The notes: generated from the letters alone by a model not told the origin. Counted from the stretch's first letter, positions 10,136 through 17,581 are shown. The stretch: 64,000 nt of DNA from Campylobacter concisus (GCF_015679985.1 NZ_CP049239.1:1612001-1676000), one strand, 5' to 3'. Program-made: numbers and translations.

Positions 10136-11326
10136 ACGCCTAAACTATCACGCCAACTCACGATCACGCAGTTTAAAAATCTCAAAGCAAAAGAGAAGCC
10201 ATATTTTGTCAGCGACGGCGATAATCTGCTAATTAAAATAATGCCAAACGGCACAAAATTTTTCATATATGAGTTTCGAGAAAATAGCAAGCGCCACCGC
10301 CTAACACTGGGTAAATATGATGAAATGAGCCTAAGCGAGGCAAGAGATAAAAGAAGTGAGCTAAGATTAAAACTCAATCAAGGCGAGAGCCTAACACAAA
10401 CAGTAGAAAAAACAAAATTTAAAGCAGTATTTGAAGCGTGGTATAAAACAAAAAGTAAGTTGAGTGAGAAGCAGCAGTTTTGGATGAAAAGGCGGTTTGA
10501 GACGTTGTTATTGCCAAAACTTGGCGAAATGGACATAAAGGAGATAAGCAGAAAAGACATAATATTTGCCATTAGCCCACTACTAGAGGATGAAAAACTA
10601 GAAACAGCCGATAGAGTGCTAAGCATATTAAACGGCTTTTTCAAATATGCTCTATTGCACGAGTATGTAGATCACAACATAATAGCGGATATTGACAAAA
10701 AAACTCTACTAGGGCGTAGAGAAGTGAAACATTTTGCATACTTAAAAAATGATGATGAGATAAGAGCCGTATTAATGGCGATAAGAGATTATTTTGGAGA
10801 CATAAGAGTAAAAACGTGTGCGATATTTCAACTATATACCGCAGTAAGAGGGCAAAACGCTAGGAATGCCAAGTGGTCGCAGATAGATTTTGAAAATTGC
10901 CTTTGGCGTATCCCAGCAGACGAGATGAAAATGGCAAAGCCCCACGAAGTGTTTTTAAGCAAAAGTGTAATCAACCTATTAAAAACATATCGTGAGTGCC
11001 TGCCGTTAAAAAGTGAGTTAATTTTTCCGTCCATAAAATCAAACATTTCTCCACTAAGTGACAATACTATCCGCATAATGCTTAGAAATTTAGGCTTTAA
11101 CAAAGATATGGTAACGCCGCACGGCTTTAGGGCGACTTTTAGCACGATCGCCAACGAAAACATAGATAAGCACGGCTGTAATAGTGATGTTATTGAGCTT
11201 TGCCTAGCACACGTTGAGAGTAACAAGGTTAAGGACGCATACAATCACGCCAAAAACCTAAAAGCGAGAGCTAAGCTTATGCAGTGGTGGAGTGATTATT
11301 TAGATAACTTGGGCGGTTTTGCCTGA
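10136..11326 (+). CDS. int: Prophage tyrosine integrase with an apparent ACG start codon
   Basis: A tyrosine recombinase with a DUF4102 N-terminal domain. Catalytic residues are visible: the first Arg in TAVRGQNARNAKW, HGFR (His-x-x-Arg), the late His in LAHVES, and the Tyr in DAYNHAK. The first ATG is at 10241, but family-like sequence continues 35 codons upstream (PKLSRQLTITQ..., AKEKPYFVSDGDNLL). The frame is open to 10103 with no ATG, GTG or TTG. AAAGGGG (10123-10129) lies six bases before ACG at 10136, which would give the typical integrase start MPKL. Predicted length is 396 aa from ACG. The gene converges with the probable excisionase and overlaps it by 27 bp. Confidence 0.85.
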   Translation, partial: TPKLSRQLTITQFKNLKAKEKPYFVSDGDNLLIKIMPNGTKFFIYEFRENSKRHRLTLGKYDEMSLSEARDKRSELRLKLNQGESLTQTVEKTKFKAVFEAWYKTKSKLSEKQQFWMKRRFETLLLPKLGEMDIKEISRKDIIFAISPLLEDEKLETADRVLSILNGFFKYALLHEYVDHNIIADIDKKTLLGRREVKHFAYLKNDDEIRAVLMAIRDYFGDIRVKTCAIFQLYTAVRGQNARNAKWSQIDFENCLWRIPADEMKMAKPHEVFLSKSVINLLKTYRECLPLKSELIFPSIKSNISPLSDNTIRIMLRNLGFNKDMVTPHGFRATFSTIANENIDKHGCNSDVIELCLAHVESNKVKDAYNHAKNLKARAKLMQWWSDYLDNLGGFA

Positions 11327-11482
11327 TTTGTAGGCACGTATAGATTTTAGGGAGTAATAAATTACTCTGGAGTTTATTTTGTTGGCGATTATTGCACCTT
11401 GTTTTACTTTGTCATAAAGTGATCGTGCAGATATGCCTAACTCTTTTAAGGCTTCATCGCGCGTAATAAATGTATCGCTCAT
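11300..11482 (-). CDS. Small helix-turn-helix protein, probable excisionase/AlpA-like regulator
   Basis: A 60-aa protein containing a MerR/AlpA/excisionase-type winged helix: ITRDEALKELGISARSLYDKVKQGAI, followed by the short wing YYSLKSIRAYKSGK. It is the last gene of the leftward early operon, and its 3' end overlaps the end of the convergent integrase gene by 27 bp. Expression with the early genes next to int suggests an excisionase that tips the balance towards excision upon induction. That role is inferred from size, fold and position. Confidence 0.7.
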   Translation of the reverse strand: MSDTFITRDEALKELGISARSLYDKVKQGAIIANKINSRVIYYSLKSIRAYKSGKTAQVI

Positions 11483-11661
11483 TTCCTCTCCTTAATATAA
11501 TCTTTCAAATCTCGCAAAGCGTGCCGTAAATAGCGGACGTCGCATTTAAATAAAAGAGCTTGTATTCGCTCAACTAAATTTATCTTTTCATTGTGAGCCT
11601 CGCAAAACGCTTCTAGGTTTGCAAGGGCTGCTAAGTGTTTTTCTCTTTCTGGGCTACTCAT
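11479..11661 (-). CDS. Small phage protein of unknown function
   Basis: A 60-aa charged, probably helical protein (EREKHLAALANLEAFCEAHNEK..., DLKDYIKERK). Its stop overlaps the start of the HTH gene by four bases and its start overlaps the end of the YopX gene, so it is translationally coupled in the leftward early operon. No recognisable domain. Confidence 0.65.
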   Translation of the reverse strand: MSSPEREKHLAALANLEAFCEAHNEKINLVERIQALLFKCDVRYLRHALRDLKDYIKERK

Positions 11662-12070
11662 CTAATAGCTCCTTGTTTTCATAGATGTTGCCTATTACTA
11701 ATATTTCATTGATTTCGTTTAAATACTCTCCATAATGGTCTTTAGCTTTAACAAGAAAACTAGCTGACTGATTGCTCCATTCAACTACACCTATGTAGTT
11801 CTTGTTAGAAGCTGCAAAGCTGACTATATATCCTGAATATATCTCTTTACCTTCAATATCATAGTGTCCAGTAAACTCTAGTAGTTCAATCTTATCCTTA
11901 GGATAAAGGACGAGAACGCAATCAGTATTCCCATAGTATTCTGGTAAGACATCTTTCATTGGTATGGCAACAGCATCTATAATCCCTTCTTTGCTGAAAG
12001 CTATATTTGTTATTCTAAACACTTTCTTGTAGCTTGGGTAATAGAGTTTATACTTAATATTTCTCACCAT
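11654..12070 (-). CDS. YopX family phage protein
   Basis: A 138-aa protein with the YopX arrangement: an N-terminal segment on a quantity or colour-like barrel, FTGHYDIEGKEIYSGYIV (the family's conserved D-x-x-G-x-x-I-Y-x-G-D/Y-I-V pattern), and a C-terminal EINEILVIGNIYENKELL. YopX proteins are common in Firmicute and Campylobacter phages and have no established function. Leftward early operon, overlapping the next gene by one base. Confidence 0.82.
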   Translation of the reverse strand: MVRNIKYKLYYPSYKKVFRITNIAFSKEGIIDAVAIPMKDVLPEYYGNTDCVLVLYPKDKIELLEFTGHYDIEGKEIYSGYIVSFAASNKNYIGVVEWSNQSASFLVKAKDHYGEYLNEINEILVIGNIYENKELLDE

Positions 12071-12558
12071 TAGCTTTCCTTTAGTTTAAATCCAAGAGAA
12101 TACATAGGCTGCCACTTCATTGAGTTTTTATATGGTGCAAACTCTTTATCTGCTTCAGTTATATTCTTTCTAGTAAAAGTCATAGCATAGGTTTTAGCAG
12201 AAATATCATAAGTTTCAAAGTACCATAGGACATCTCGCTCATTAACGTAGTCTCTGTCTATGTCATTAATAGGTTTATCCATATAATCCTTAAAGCAGTA
12301 ACATCCTTGTTTAATATTACTGATTTCAAAGCGAGCAGGATTAGATTGATACTCGTCTTCTTTGGCTAATAGGACATCTCCGGACTTAAACTTAGTAGTT
12401 GCTTCAGGCTTTATCCTATATTTGCAATCATCAAAATCCCAAATGTCATATACTTTATCTTCCCATAGACCTACTTCTTTGTTACAACCTTCCACAGGCT
12501 TACCCTCAGAAAAAGCCCTAATAACTTCTATCTTTTCTTCTAGTGTTATCTTTTTCAT
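12070..12558 (-). CDS. Hypothetical phage protein
   Basis: A 162-aa protein starting at ATG 12558, where AAGGATATATG provides a ribosome binding site. An in-frame upstream ATG at 12618 lies inside the preceding gene and lacks one. The N-terminal ITLEEKIEVIRAFSEGKPVEGCN and WEDKVYDIWDFDDCKYRIKPE resemble small phage proteins that carry a wedge of conserved Trp/Asp/Tyr (a motif seen in many phage early proteins). I cannot assign a function. Confidence 0.65.
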   Translation of the reverse strand: MKKITLEEKIEVIRAFSEGKPVEGCNKEVGLWEDKVYDIWDFDDCKYRIKPEATTKFKSGDVLLAKEDEYQSNPARFEISNIKQGCYCFKDYMDKPINDIDRDYVNERDVLWYFETYDISAKTYAMTFTRKNITEADKEFAPYKNSMKWQPMYSLGFKLKES

Positions 12559-12568
12559 CATATATCCT

Positions 12569-12829
12569 TTAATTTTTAGTGTTTTTATGTTCTGCATTTT
12601 TCCTAATATATGCATCAATAAATAGTATTGCCGTTGCTAACAACAAAGACAACGCTATCACGTGTACCCCTCGCCAAAATATAACCCCGTTAGTGAGGTA
12701 AAACATTGCAGTAAATAGAAATGTTAAACTACCCACAAAGGAAAGTATCGCTATGGTGCAGTTTGCTAGCGGAGAGGTTTTGTCAAAAGCCACCAGCGAG
12801 TAGCAAACTTCTCTTAGAAGCTCTTTCAT
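12569..12829 (-). CDS. Small membrane protein, leftward early operon
   Basis: An 86-aa protein with two or three hydrophobic segments (about residues 20-45 and 48-70: CTIAILSFVGSLTFLFTAMF and VHVIALSLLLATAILF). The C-terminus is basic. It overlaps the start-stop of the neighbouring gene by four bases. No recognised family. Confidence 0.6.
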   Translation of the reverse strand: MKELLREVCYSLVAFDKTSPLANCTIAILSFVGSLTFLFTAMFYLTNGVIFWRGVHVIALSLLLATAILFIDAYIRKNAEHKNTKN

Positions 12830-13065
12830 TGTTCATCCTTTAGCTTTTTATATGTTTCAAGCAGCCTTTCTCTCTCAGCGTTTTTTAGATAAAACCAGTC
12901 ATACTGAGAAAAATTTACCCATACCGGATCTATATCAAATCTTAAAAGAAAGGTATTTAATTGTTTTAATTTTCTATAATCTATTTTGGTAAATTGCCAA
13001 TCATGGCTTAAAAACCATTCCAAAAGCCCTATTAATTTCTCTTTGTCCGTTTTTCGCCAAAACAT
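12826..13065 (-). CDS. Hypothetical phage protein
   Basis: A 79-aa protein rich in Trp, Phe and Lys (MFWRKTDKEKLIGLLEWFL...). The start at 13065 is chosen because GAAAGGG lies seven bases upstream; a start at 13080 would overlap that site. No known domain. Part of the tightly packed leftward early operon. Confidence 0.6.
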   Translation of the reverse strand: MFWRKTDKEKLIGLLEWFLSHDWQFTKIDYRKLKQLNTFLLRFDIDPVWVNFSQYDWFYLKNAERERLLETYKKLKDEQ

Positions 13066-13076
13066 TATCAACCCTT

Positions 13077-13526
13077 TCAAATATTCTCAATATAAAAATA
13101 AGCCAGCGTTTGGCTATCCTCTGCCTCTTTACGGTATTTCGTATCACAACTCTTGTTTGATATATAGGCTATTTTGTCTTTATTCACCGCATAAAAATCA
13201 GCTAGTATCGGCGCTAATCTTTGCCCTTTGCGTTCATTTGGTGCTAAACGCAAATAAAGTAGATCGCAGGCTAGCTGTGGCGCTGTCGTGCTAAAGTTTT
13301 GCTTGGCAATGCATGCCTTGTTATCCAAAGCGTTTATCTGAGTTTCTATCCGCCTTTTAAAAGCGTGATAGTGTCCTACTATTGGCGTCATAGCTTCTAT
13401 TAGCTCATCAATAAATTTGCTCGCTTTTTTATTGATAAATAGTCCTAGTTCCTCAGTGCTATCCATTTTTAAAAAGCTATACGCCATAACGAAAATAGCA
13501 GCGTCTTTTATCTCAGCCGTTGTCAT
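13077..13526 (-). CDS. Hypothetical phage protein
   Basis: A 149-aa soluble protein, mainly helical, with several cysteines (DNKACIAK, QLACDLLY, NKSCDTKY). The ATG at 13526 has GGAG seven bases upstream; a GTG immediately before it (13529) is less well placed. Function unknown. Confidence 0.62.
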   Translation of the reverse strand: MTTAEIKDAAIFVMAYSFLKMDSTEELGLFINKKASKFIDELIEAMTPIVGHYHAFKRRIETQINALDNKACIAKQNFSTTAPQLACDLLYLRLAPNERKGQRLAPILADFYAVNKDKIAYISNKSCDTKYRKEAEDSQTLAYFYIENI

Positions 13527-13761
13527 CACTCGCTCCGTTTAGATTTTTGCCTTTTAGTATTTGTAGCACCTCTTGCTTTGAAAATTTAGAGGCTGGGCTT
13601 AGCTCGATTTTGCTAAGCCAGTAGCGATCTAACTTTTCGCAGTAGTATTTCATCGCACTTTCGTAATTTAACCGCTGCGGCAGTGGCACGCCTATCTTAA
13701 ACGTGCCTTTTACTAGCTTCATCTTATCTTTTGCGCTCATAATCGCTTCGCCATAAGTCAT
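13513..13761 (-). CDS. Hypothetical phage protein
   Basis: An 82-aa basic protein (MTYGEAIMSAKDKMKLVKGTFKIG..., SKFSKQEVLQILKGKN). The ATG at 13761 is preceded by AAGGGG at good spacing, better than the GTG at 13767. It overlaps the following gene by 14 bases. Function unknown. Confidence 0.62.
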   Translation of the reverse strand: MTYGEAIMSAKDKMKLVKGTFKIGVPLPQRLNYESAMKYYCEKLDRYWLSKIELSPASKFSKQEVLQILKGKNLNGASDDNG

Positions 13762-13770
13762 TACCACCCC

Positions 13771-14241
13771 TTAAAATGGTATTTCATCGCTATCGCAATA
13801 TTGGCTCACATCTATTTCATCGCTTTCACTCTCGCTAGCTTGTGGCGTGTGGGAGTTATTATTCCTCTTTGGCGCACTCCACGTAGCTTCAAACATTAAC
13901 CCATTAGGCTCTTTTGGGCTAAATAATGCTAGATAAACACGTCCGCCAGCTACTAGAGGCGTTTCTATATGCCCTTTAAAATAATTTATCTTTCCGTCAT
14001 TACTTACCGCGTTCCATATACCGCCTATAACTTGCCTTGCCCCCTCGTATTTTTTAGGCTTAAAAAGCACGATTTTATATATTGGTGCGTTTTGATTTTT
14101 AGCTAGCTCCTCATCAGGAGTTGGGATCAGCCCACACTCAATAGGGCGTAAAAAGGGGATATTTATCATGCCCCCTATAAATTTTACTTCTTTGCCGTCT
14201 TGAGCTTTAAAAGTTTGATTTTTAAAATAGCCTACATTCAT
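13771..14241 (-). CDS. DUF736-like protein with an SSB-type acidic tail
   Basis: A 156-aa protein. The N-terminal two thirds resemble the small OB-like DUF736 group (GYFKNQTFKAQDGKEVKFIGGMINIP and YKIVLFKPKK). The C-terminus is a flexible Ser/Asn-rich linker ending in an acidic DSDEIPF tail. Bacterial SSB ends in the same kind of tail (D-D-D-I-P-F), which recruits repair proteins. It is encoded directly downstream of RecT and overlaps it by one base. I infer a single-strand DNA binding role in the phage recombination module. Confidence 0.7.
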   Translation of the reverse strand: MNVGYFKNQTFKAQDGKEVKFIGGMINIPFLRPIECGLIPTPDEELAKNQNAPIYKIVLFKPKKYEGARQVIGGIWNAVSNDGKINYFKGHIETPLVAGGRVYLALFSPKEPNGLMFEATWSAPKRNNNSHTPQASESESDEIDVSQYCDSDEIPF

Positions 14242-15299
14242 TAGTTATCCTTTAAATTTTCTATTAAATTGTCTATACTGCTTGGGTCGTTTAGATAGGC
14301 AGTAGCATCATCAATGCTTAACCTCTCAACTAATTTTTCAGCCTCTGTTTCACTAGCACCTCGTTTTATTAGCTCGCTTTGTAGTAGATCGTGAGGCATT
14401 GGCTCAACTGTCAAATTTTCTTTTACAGTTGCGATTTCAACTTCAAGGGGCGCGGCTTCGATGTATTCAGTTTGTGAATTTTTTGCACCAACTGAGCTGT
14501 TCGGTTTTTCCGCACTACTCAAAAGCTCGTTTAGGTTTTGCGCTGCAGGAGCTTCAGATTTAGGCTGTTCTTTGTAGGCCTCGTTTTCTGCATTTACCGC
14601 ACTCATTAGCATAAAATCGTCGGTCGGCAATTTTGAGGCGATGTATTTAATGGCTTTTGCCTTATACATCTCCTCGCTCCAGTTCGTCCACGCCGAGAAT
14701 TTGCCCGCTTTTACGGACTGATTGGTATTTTTTAGCTGGTTTAGCTTCTTTGCGCTGATAAAATCTCTGGTTATGCCGTTCTTATCTCTAGCCCACACCA
14801 TAGCGCCAAGCAGATTTTCATTTATCCATGCGGCGTCTGTTTCGTTGCGGTCTTTTAGATTGGCTTCAAATATAAATTTCTTGCCGTTTTCATCGACCGT
14901 ATATTCGAATTTATCGCATTCATAAACTAGCTCGGCGTCTATGTCGTAGCCTGCGCGCTTTGCTAAAATTCGCCAGCCGATGTAGCCTATTTGCAGCTGA
15001 GCCTTTTTGACGCCTCTTTCGGAAAAAGGCACGATGTAGGCTTGCTTTTGCTCTTTTACGATAGATAGACCTACCTGTGCGATTTTTAGCGCGACGCTAA
15101 AGACCGATATGGGCTCGCACTCTAAAATATTCTTATCCATTCCAAGCAGGGTTAAATCGGTTACGAATTTATCCGCCTTGACTTTGCTGCCACCGCTAAG
15201 GGCTACTATCTCGCTCATCTTTTGCTCGGCGAATTTCGCCATCAGGTTGTTGAAATTCTTTGCCGGGCTTTGGGGTTTAGTTTGTTGTATTTGGTTCAT
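14241..15299 (-). CDS. recT: RecT family single-strand annealing protein
   Basis: A 352-aa protein. The core (about residues 30-245) matches RecT: LLGMDKNILECEPISVFSVALKIAQVGLSI, QKQAYIVPFSERGVKKAQLQIGYIGWRILAKRAG, and WSEEMYKAKAIKYIASKLPTDD. The C-terminal part is a low-complexity acidic extension. RecT pairs complementary single strands generated by its partner exonuclease. The partner is encoded at 15533 in the same operon, with an SSB-like protein downstream. Together they form a phage homologous-recombination module. Confidence 0.93.
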   Translation of the reverse strand: MNQIQQTKPQSPAKNFNNLMAKFAEQKMSEIVALSGGSKVKADKFVTDLTLLGMDKNILECEPISVFSVALKIAQVGLSIVKEQKQAYIVPFSERGVKKAQLQIGYIGWRILAKRAGYDIDAELVYECDKFEYTVDENGKKFIFEANLKDRNETDAAWINENLLGAMVWARDKNGITRDFISAKKLNQLKNTNQSVKAGKFSAWTNWSEEMYKAKAIKYIASKLPTDDFMLMSAVNAENEAYKEQPKSEAPAAQNLNELLSSAEKPNSSVGAKNSQTEYIEAAPLEVEIATVKENLTVEPMPHDLLQSELIKRGASETEAEKLVERLSIDDATAYLNDPSSIDNLIENLKDN

Positions 15300-15514
15300 T
15301 TGTCTATCCTTTCAATTTTTACTTCGCTATCTATAAAAGGCACGCCACTGTTTTCCCATCCGTCCATTATTCTGCCCGTAGGCGCAAATTCTTTACCGTC
15401 GTAAAAAATCTCCATTAGATACGCGCCGTCAAAATCTAAATTAAAGTAGCCATCATTCACGGGCTCAACGTCTGTTTCTATCTCAATGCCTCTAAAACTT
15501 GCTTTTACTTTCAT
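15296..15514 (-). CDS. Small phage protein between the exonuclease and RecT genes
   Basis: A 72-aa acidic protein with beta-strand-like composition (KVKASFRGIEIETDVEPVNDGYFNLDFDGAYLMEI). Its stop overlaps the RecT start by four bases. No recognised family. Its position within the recombination operon suggests an accessory role, but nothing in the sequence confirms this. Confidence 0.65.
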   Translation of the reverse strand: MKVKASFRGIEIETDVEPVNDGYFNLDFDGAYLMEIFYDGKEFAPTGRIMDGWENSGVPFIDSEVKIERIDK

Positions 15515-15532
15515 TTTTTTATCCTTTCAAAT

Positions 15533-16339
15533 TTATGCTATCTGTTCGTAAAATTTCCACGCTGGCAAGCTCAAAGTTTGCACTGCCTCTATCTTGTCGC
15601 CGTCTTTTTTTGCATAGCCCCACCACTCGTCACGTTCTTTGCAATATTTGTAAAGCTCTAGTAATTCAAGATACGCTTTTCGACCTTGTTCTATTGCTGC
15701 AGTATCAAGCTCATAAAAGCCTACAAAATAAGGGGCTTTTGTTTCAACGGCAATAAATAAGAAATAGTTTACTTCTTTGCCTAAGCTTCTTAAAATATCG
15801 CTGTAAAACGCTGCTTGTATGTGATAATTAAAACTAGCTACCGATCTAGCAAAGCCACTAGCCGAAGCGTCAGAAGTTGTTTTTAGATCAATTACTGCAC
15901 CCAGTTTCTCATTGTAGAAATCAGGGCGACATTTAACCGCTACGCCGTTTATCTCACTAAAATAGCTTTGTTCGGCTAGCCCATCTTTTAAAAATATAGC
16001 TGTTTCACGCATAGAATTAACCGAGTTTGCTATTTCTACGGCTGAGTCAAAAGTATCAATATCAAGCGAGGTTTTATCGCCTAAATTTTCTAAAAAGTCG
16101 TTATAAATTGCCTTGCCCTCTTTGGTGCGTTTATCAACATCAGGCTCTACGCAAAATTCATTTGAAAAATCTTTTGGCTCTAATACTAGCTTATGCACCG
16201 CAGAGCCTAAAAGCAAAGCCTTTGTAGGCTCGCTCCTAAGCTCATTTTTCATTTTTAAGTGAAGTGGGCTACGTGCAAGTAGGTCGAGGTCGCTCTTTGA
16301 TATTTCAGGGCGTGCGTGGTATTGTTTATTTGTTAGCAT
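15533..16339 (-). CDS. RecE-like PD-(D/E)XK exonuclease
   Basis: A 268-aa nuclease of the RecE C-terminal / YqaJ-like group. It has the N-terminal YHARPEISKSDLDLLARSPLHLK segment, LLLGSAVHKLVLEP, and catalytic motifs KCRPDFYNEKLGAVIDLKTTSDAS (Asp of the PD motif and D-x-K). YHIQAAFYSDIL is the conserved Q-x-x-x-Y helix. It is predicted to degrade one strand of double-stranded DNA ends to supply single strands for RecT. The start has AAAGGACTTAACA upstream. Confidence 0.9.
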   Translation of the reverse strand: MLTNKQYHARPEISKSDLDLLARSPLHLKMKNELRSEPTKALLLGSAVHKLVLEPKDFSNEFCVEPDVDKRTKEGKAIYNDFLENLGDKTSLDIDTFDSAVEIANSVNSMRETAIFLKDGLAEQSYFSEINGVAVKCRPDFYNEKLGAVIDLKTTSDASASGFARSVASFNYHIQAAFYSDILRSLGKEVNYFLFIAVETKAPYFVGFYELDTAAIEQGRKAYLELLELYKYCKERDEWWGYAKKDGDKIEAVQTLSLPAWKFYEQIA

Positions 16340-16433
16340 TGTTAAGTCCTTTTATAATTTCTAAAAACTCACCTACAGTCATATTTGGCTTGCCGTAGAA
16401 CTCAACAAGCCTCTTTAGTGTGGAGTATCGCAT
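16326..16433 (-). CDS. Small phage protein (35 aa)
   Basis: A short frame reading MRYSTLKRLVEFYGK..., ending ...KGLNNANK. It overlaps the 3' end of the upstream gene by 32 bases and the start of the exonuclease gene by 14 bases. The pattern LVEFYGKPNMTVGEFLEIIKG looks protein-like. It may be a real coupled gene or a translational bridge between its neighbours. Confidence 0.45.
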   Translation of the reverse strand: MRYSTLKRLVEFYGKPNMTVGEFLEIIKGLNNANK

Positions 16434-16749
16434 CTCTTTCAGCCTCCTCTCGTAGTTTTTTAAGTGTTTGCTTATAAGTAGTCGTATAGCCTAAAAAGGC
16501 TTCATTGCTTAGACCAACTTCAACGCATAGCACATAGACCAAAGCAGCATAAGCGAAAAAGTCTTGGCTACATCTTTCTATTAATAAGTCGATTATCGCT
16601 CCAGTATTCTCAAAAAGAGCGTTTTTAAACGTATCATCGTAGCGGTTATAAACTGCCAAAATATCACTTATTAGCTCGTCGTATTCTTGCTCAAGATTTA
16701 TATTTTTTACGTCGCTTTCGGCACGTGCTAGATCGTAGCTCAAACTCAT
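16402..16749 (-). CDS. Hypothetical phage protein
   Basis: A 115-aa acidic, helical protein (YDELISDILAVYNRYDDTFKNALFENTG...). It is located upstream of the exonuclease in the leftward early operon. No recognised domain. Confidence 0.65.
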   Translation of the reverse strand: MSLSYDLARAESDVKNINLEQEYDELISDILAVYNRYDDTFKNALFENTGAIIDLLIERCSQDFFAYAALVYVLCVEVGLSNEAFLGYTTTYKQTLKKLREEAERDAILHTKEAC

Positions 16750-16751
16750 TT

Positions 16752-16841
16752 TTAACCCCTTTTGATATTTAAATAGGCGATGTTTTTGATCTCGCCGCCA
16801 TTGCTAAAAAGCACCCTAAAAAACTTGATTAGCTTTTTCAT
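16752..16841 (-). CDS. Small basic phage protein (29 aa)
   Basis: The start at 16841 has AAGGAGC eight bases upstream and overlaps the stop of the previous gene (ATGA). The product MKKLIKFFRVLFSNG... is a basic, amphipathic peptide. A longer frame reaching 16958 has no such start signal and reads through the preceding gene in another frame. Confidence 0.5.
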   Translation of the reverse strand: MKKLIKFFRVLFSNGGEIKNIAYLNIKRG

Positions 16842-17176
16842 TTTTGTAGCTCCTTGTATCTCTTTGGTACTTTTGGCAAATACGCAGCGCGGTATATATG
16901 TCCTAAGCCTGCACTTTGTCCTAACTCTCTTTGCTCGTAACGTTCTTTCATTTCGCATAAGCCAGCATCGACTAGGTCGGCGTGCAGGTTGTCTGTTTTG
17001 ACTTTCACGTCAAAGGCCGCGTCGCCTAGCCTTTCGTTTGACCTAGCTCTTTGCGATCTAGAGACCTCTCTAAAGTCTATTTTTGAGCATTTGTCACTTA
17101 GTTTTTCGTAGTCTTTTTTTGCCTTTATCAAGGCTTTCACGCTTGATAAAACCTGCTCTAGCTCCTCGATTGTCAT
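16838..17176 (-). CDS. Hypothetical protein, first gene of the leftward early operon
   Basis: A 112-aa charged protein predicted to be largely helical or coiled-coil (TIEELEQVLSSVKALIKAKKDYEKLSDKCSKID..., MKERYEQRELGQ). AAAGGAG precedes the ATG at 17176. An in-frame extension to 17341 would run through the tRNA-like gene and has no ribosome binding site, so it is rejected. Unknown function. Confidence 0.65.
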   Translation of the reverse strand: MTIEELEQVLSSVKALIKAKKDYEKLSDKCSKIDFREVSRSQRARSNERLGDAAFDVKVKTDNLHADLVDAGLCEMKERYEQRELGQSAGLGHIYRAAYLPKVPKRYKELQK

Positions 17177-17282
17177 TTTTTCTCCTTTGGTTTGTATCCT
17201 AAAGCAAACCCCGCTAAGATGAATATTAGTATTTGCAAAATCTATCGACAAAGGAGACTGCGGGGCTTGATTTAAGATACGG

Positions 17283-17370
17283 TGGCGGCGGACGGCAGGA
17301 GTCGAACCTGCGTTCCAAAATCTCGTTTTATGGACGTCCAAGAGTTTATGCCACTTAACATACGTCCGCC
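17283..17370 (-). tRNA. tRNA-like gene with 8-bp acceptor stem and abnormal anticodon arm
   Basis: Read leftward, the element opens GGCGGACG and closes CGTCCGCC-G-CCA: an 8-bp acceptor stem with discriminator G and encoded CCA. The T arm is perfect (GCAGG-TTCGACT-CCTGC). The D arm is canonical class II (GTT/AAC, with A14 and the G18-G19 pair). The middle does not give a 7-nt anticodon loop. The best stem is TCTTG/CGAGA closing a 13-nt loop (GACGTCCATAAAA), and the variable region is nine bases. An 8-bp acceptor is typical of tRNA-Sec, but no UCA anticodon is present. It is either a degenerate tRNA or a tRNA mimic. Confidence 0.6.
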
Positions 17371-17399
17371 ATATAAAAATAGACTTTTTCGTTTTATTA

Positions 17400-17560
17400 A
17401 TAACCCTGTGAAAAACTATCCTAAATCAGGGCTGGCACCGAATAGCGACGTTTCGGCTCGCTATATCCGCTTCAGATTGAAACGTGATTGACCTGCAAAA
17501 CTCGCAGGAGGCTCACTCTGTCAGCTTACGCTTGAAGCCTATCTACTTTTCGTTTCGATG
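17400..17560 (-). ncRNA. Structured leader RNA of the leftward early transcript (candidate)
   Basis: No protein gene lies here. Several inverted repeats are present: ATAGCGA/TCGCTAT (17442-17448 / 17458-17464), CCTGC/GCAGG (17492-17496 / 17504-17508), GCTT/AAGC (about 17524-17538), and an enclosing long-range pair ATTGAAACG / CGTTTCGAT (about 17477-17485 / 17550-17558, one G-U). This is far more structure and higher GC than other spacers here. It lies between the operators at 17569-17616 and the tRNA-like gene, so it would be the 5' leader of the leftward transcript. Confidence 0.4.
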
Positions 17561-17568
17561 AGAGAAGT

Positions 17569-17581
17569 ATAGTATAACTAT
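17569..17581. promoter_or_regulatory. Operator OL1, ATAGT-ATA-ACTAT
   Basis: This inverted repeat is identical to the 13-mer at 17604-17616, with centres 35 bp apart. It closely matches the operators flanking the repressor gene at 22.7 kb. It is placed to control the leftward early operon. Confidence 0.8.

Noticed and set aside
17177-17341. A longer start for the first leftward early gene
   Set aside because: The extension reads through the tRNA-like gene and has no start signal, while ATG 17176 has a strong ribosome binding site.
17470-17490. GTTTCAATC-like words resembling CRISPR repeat ends
   Set aside because: The word is not repeated at regular spacing, and there are no spacers or cas genes in the window.
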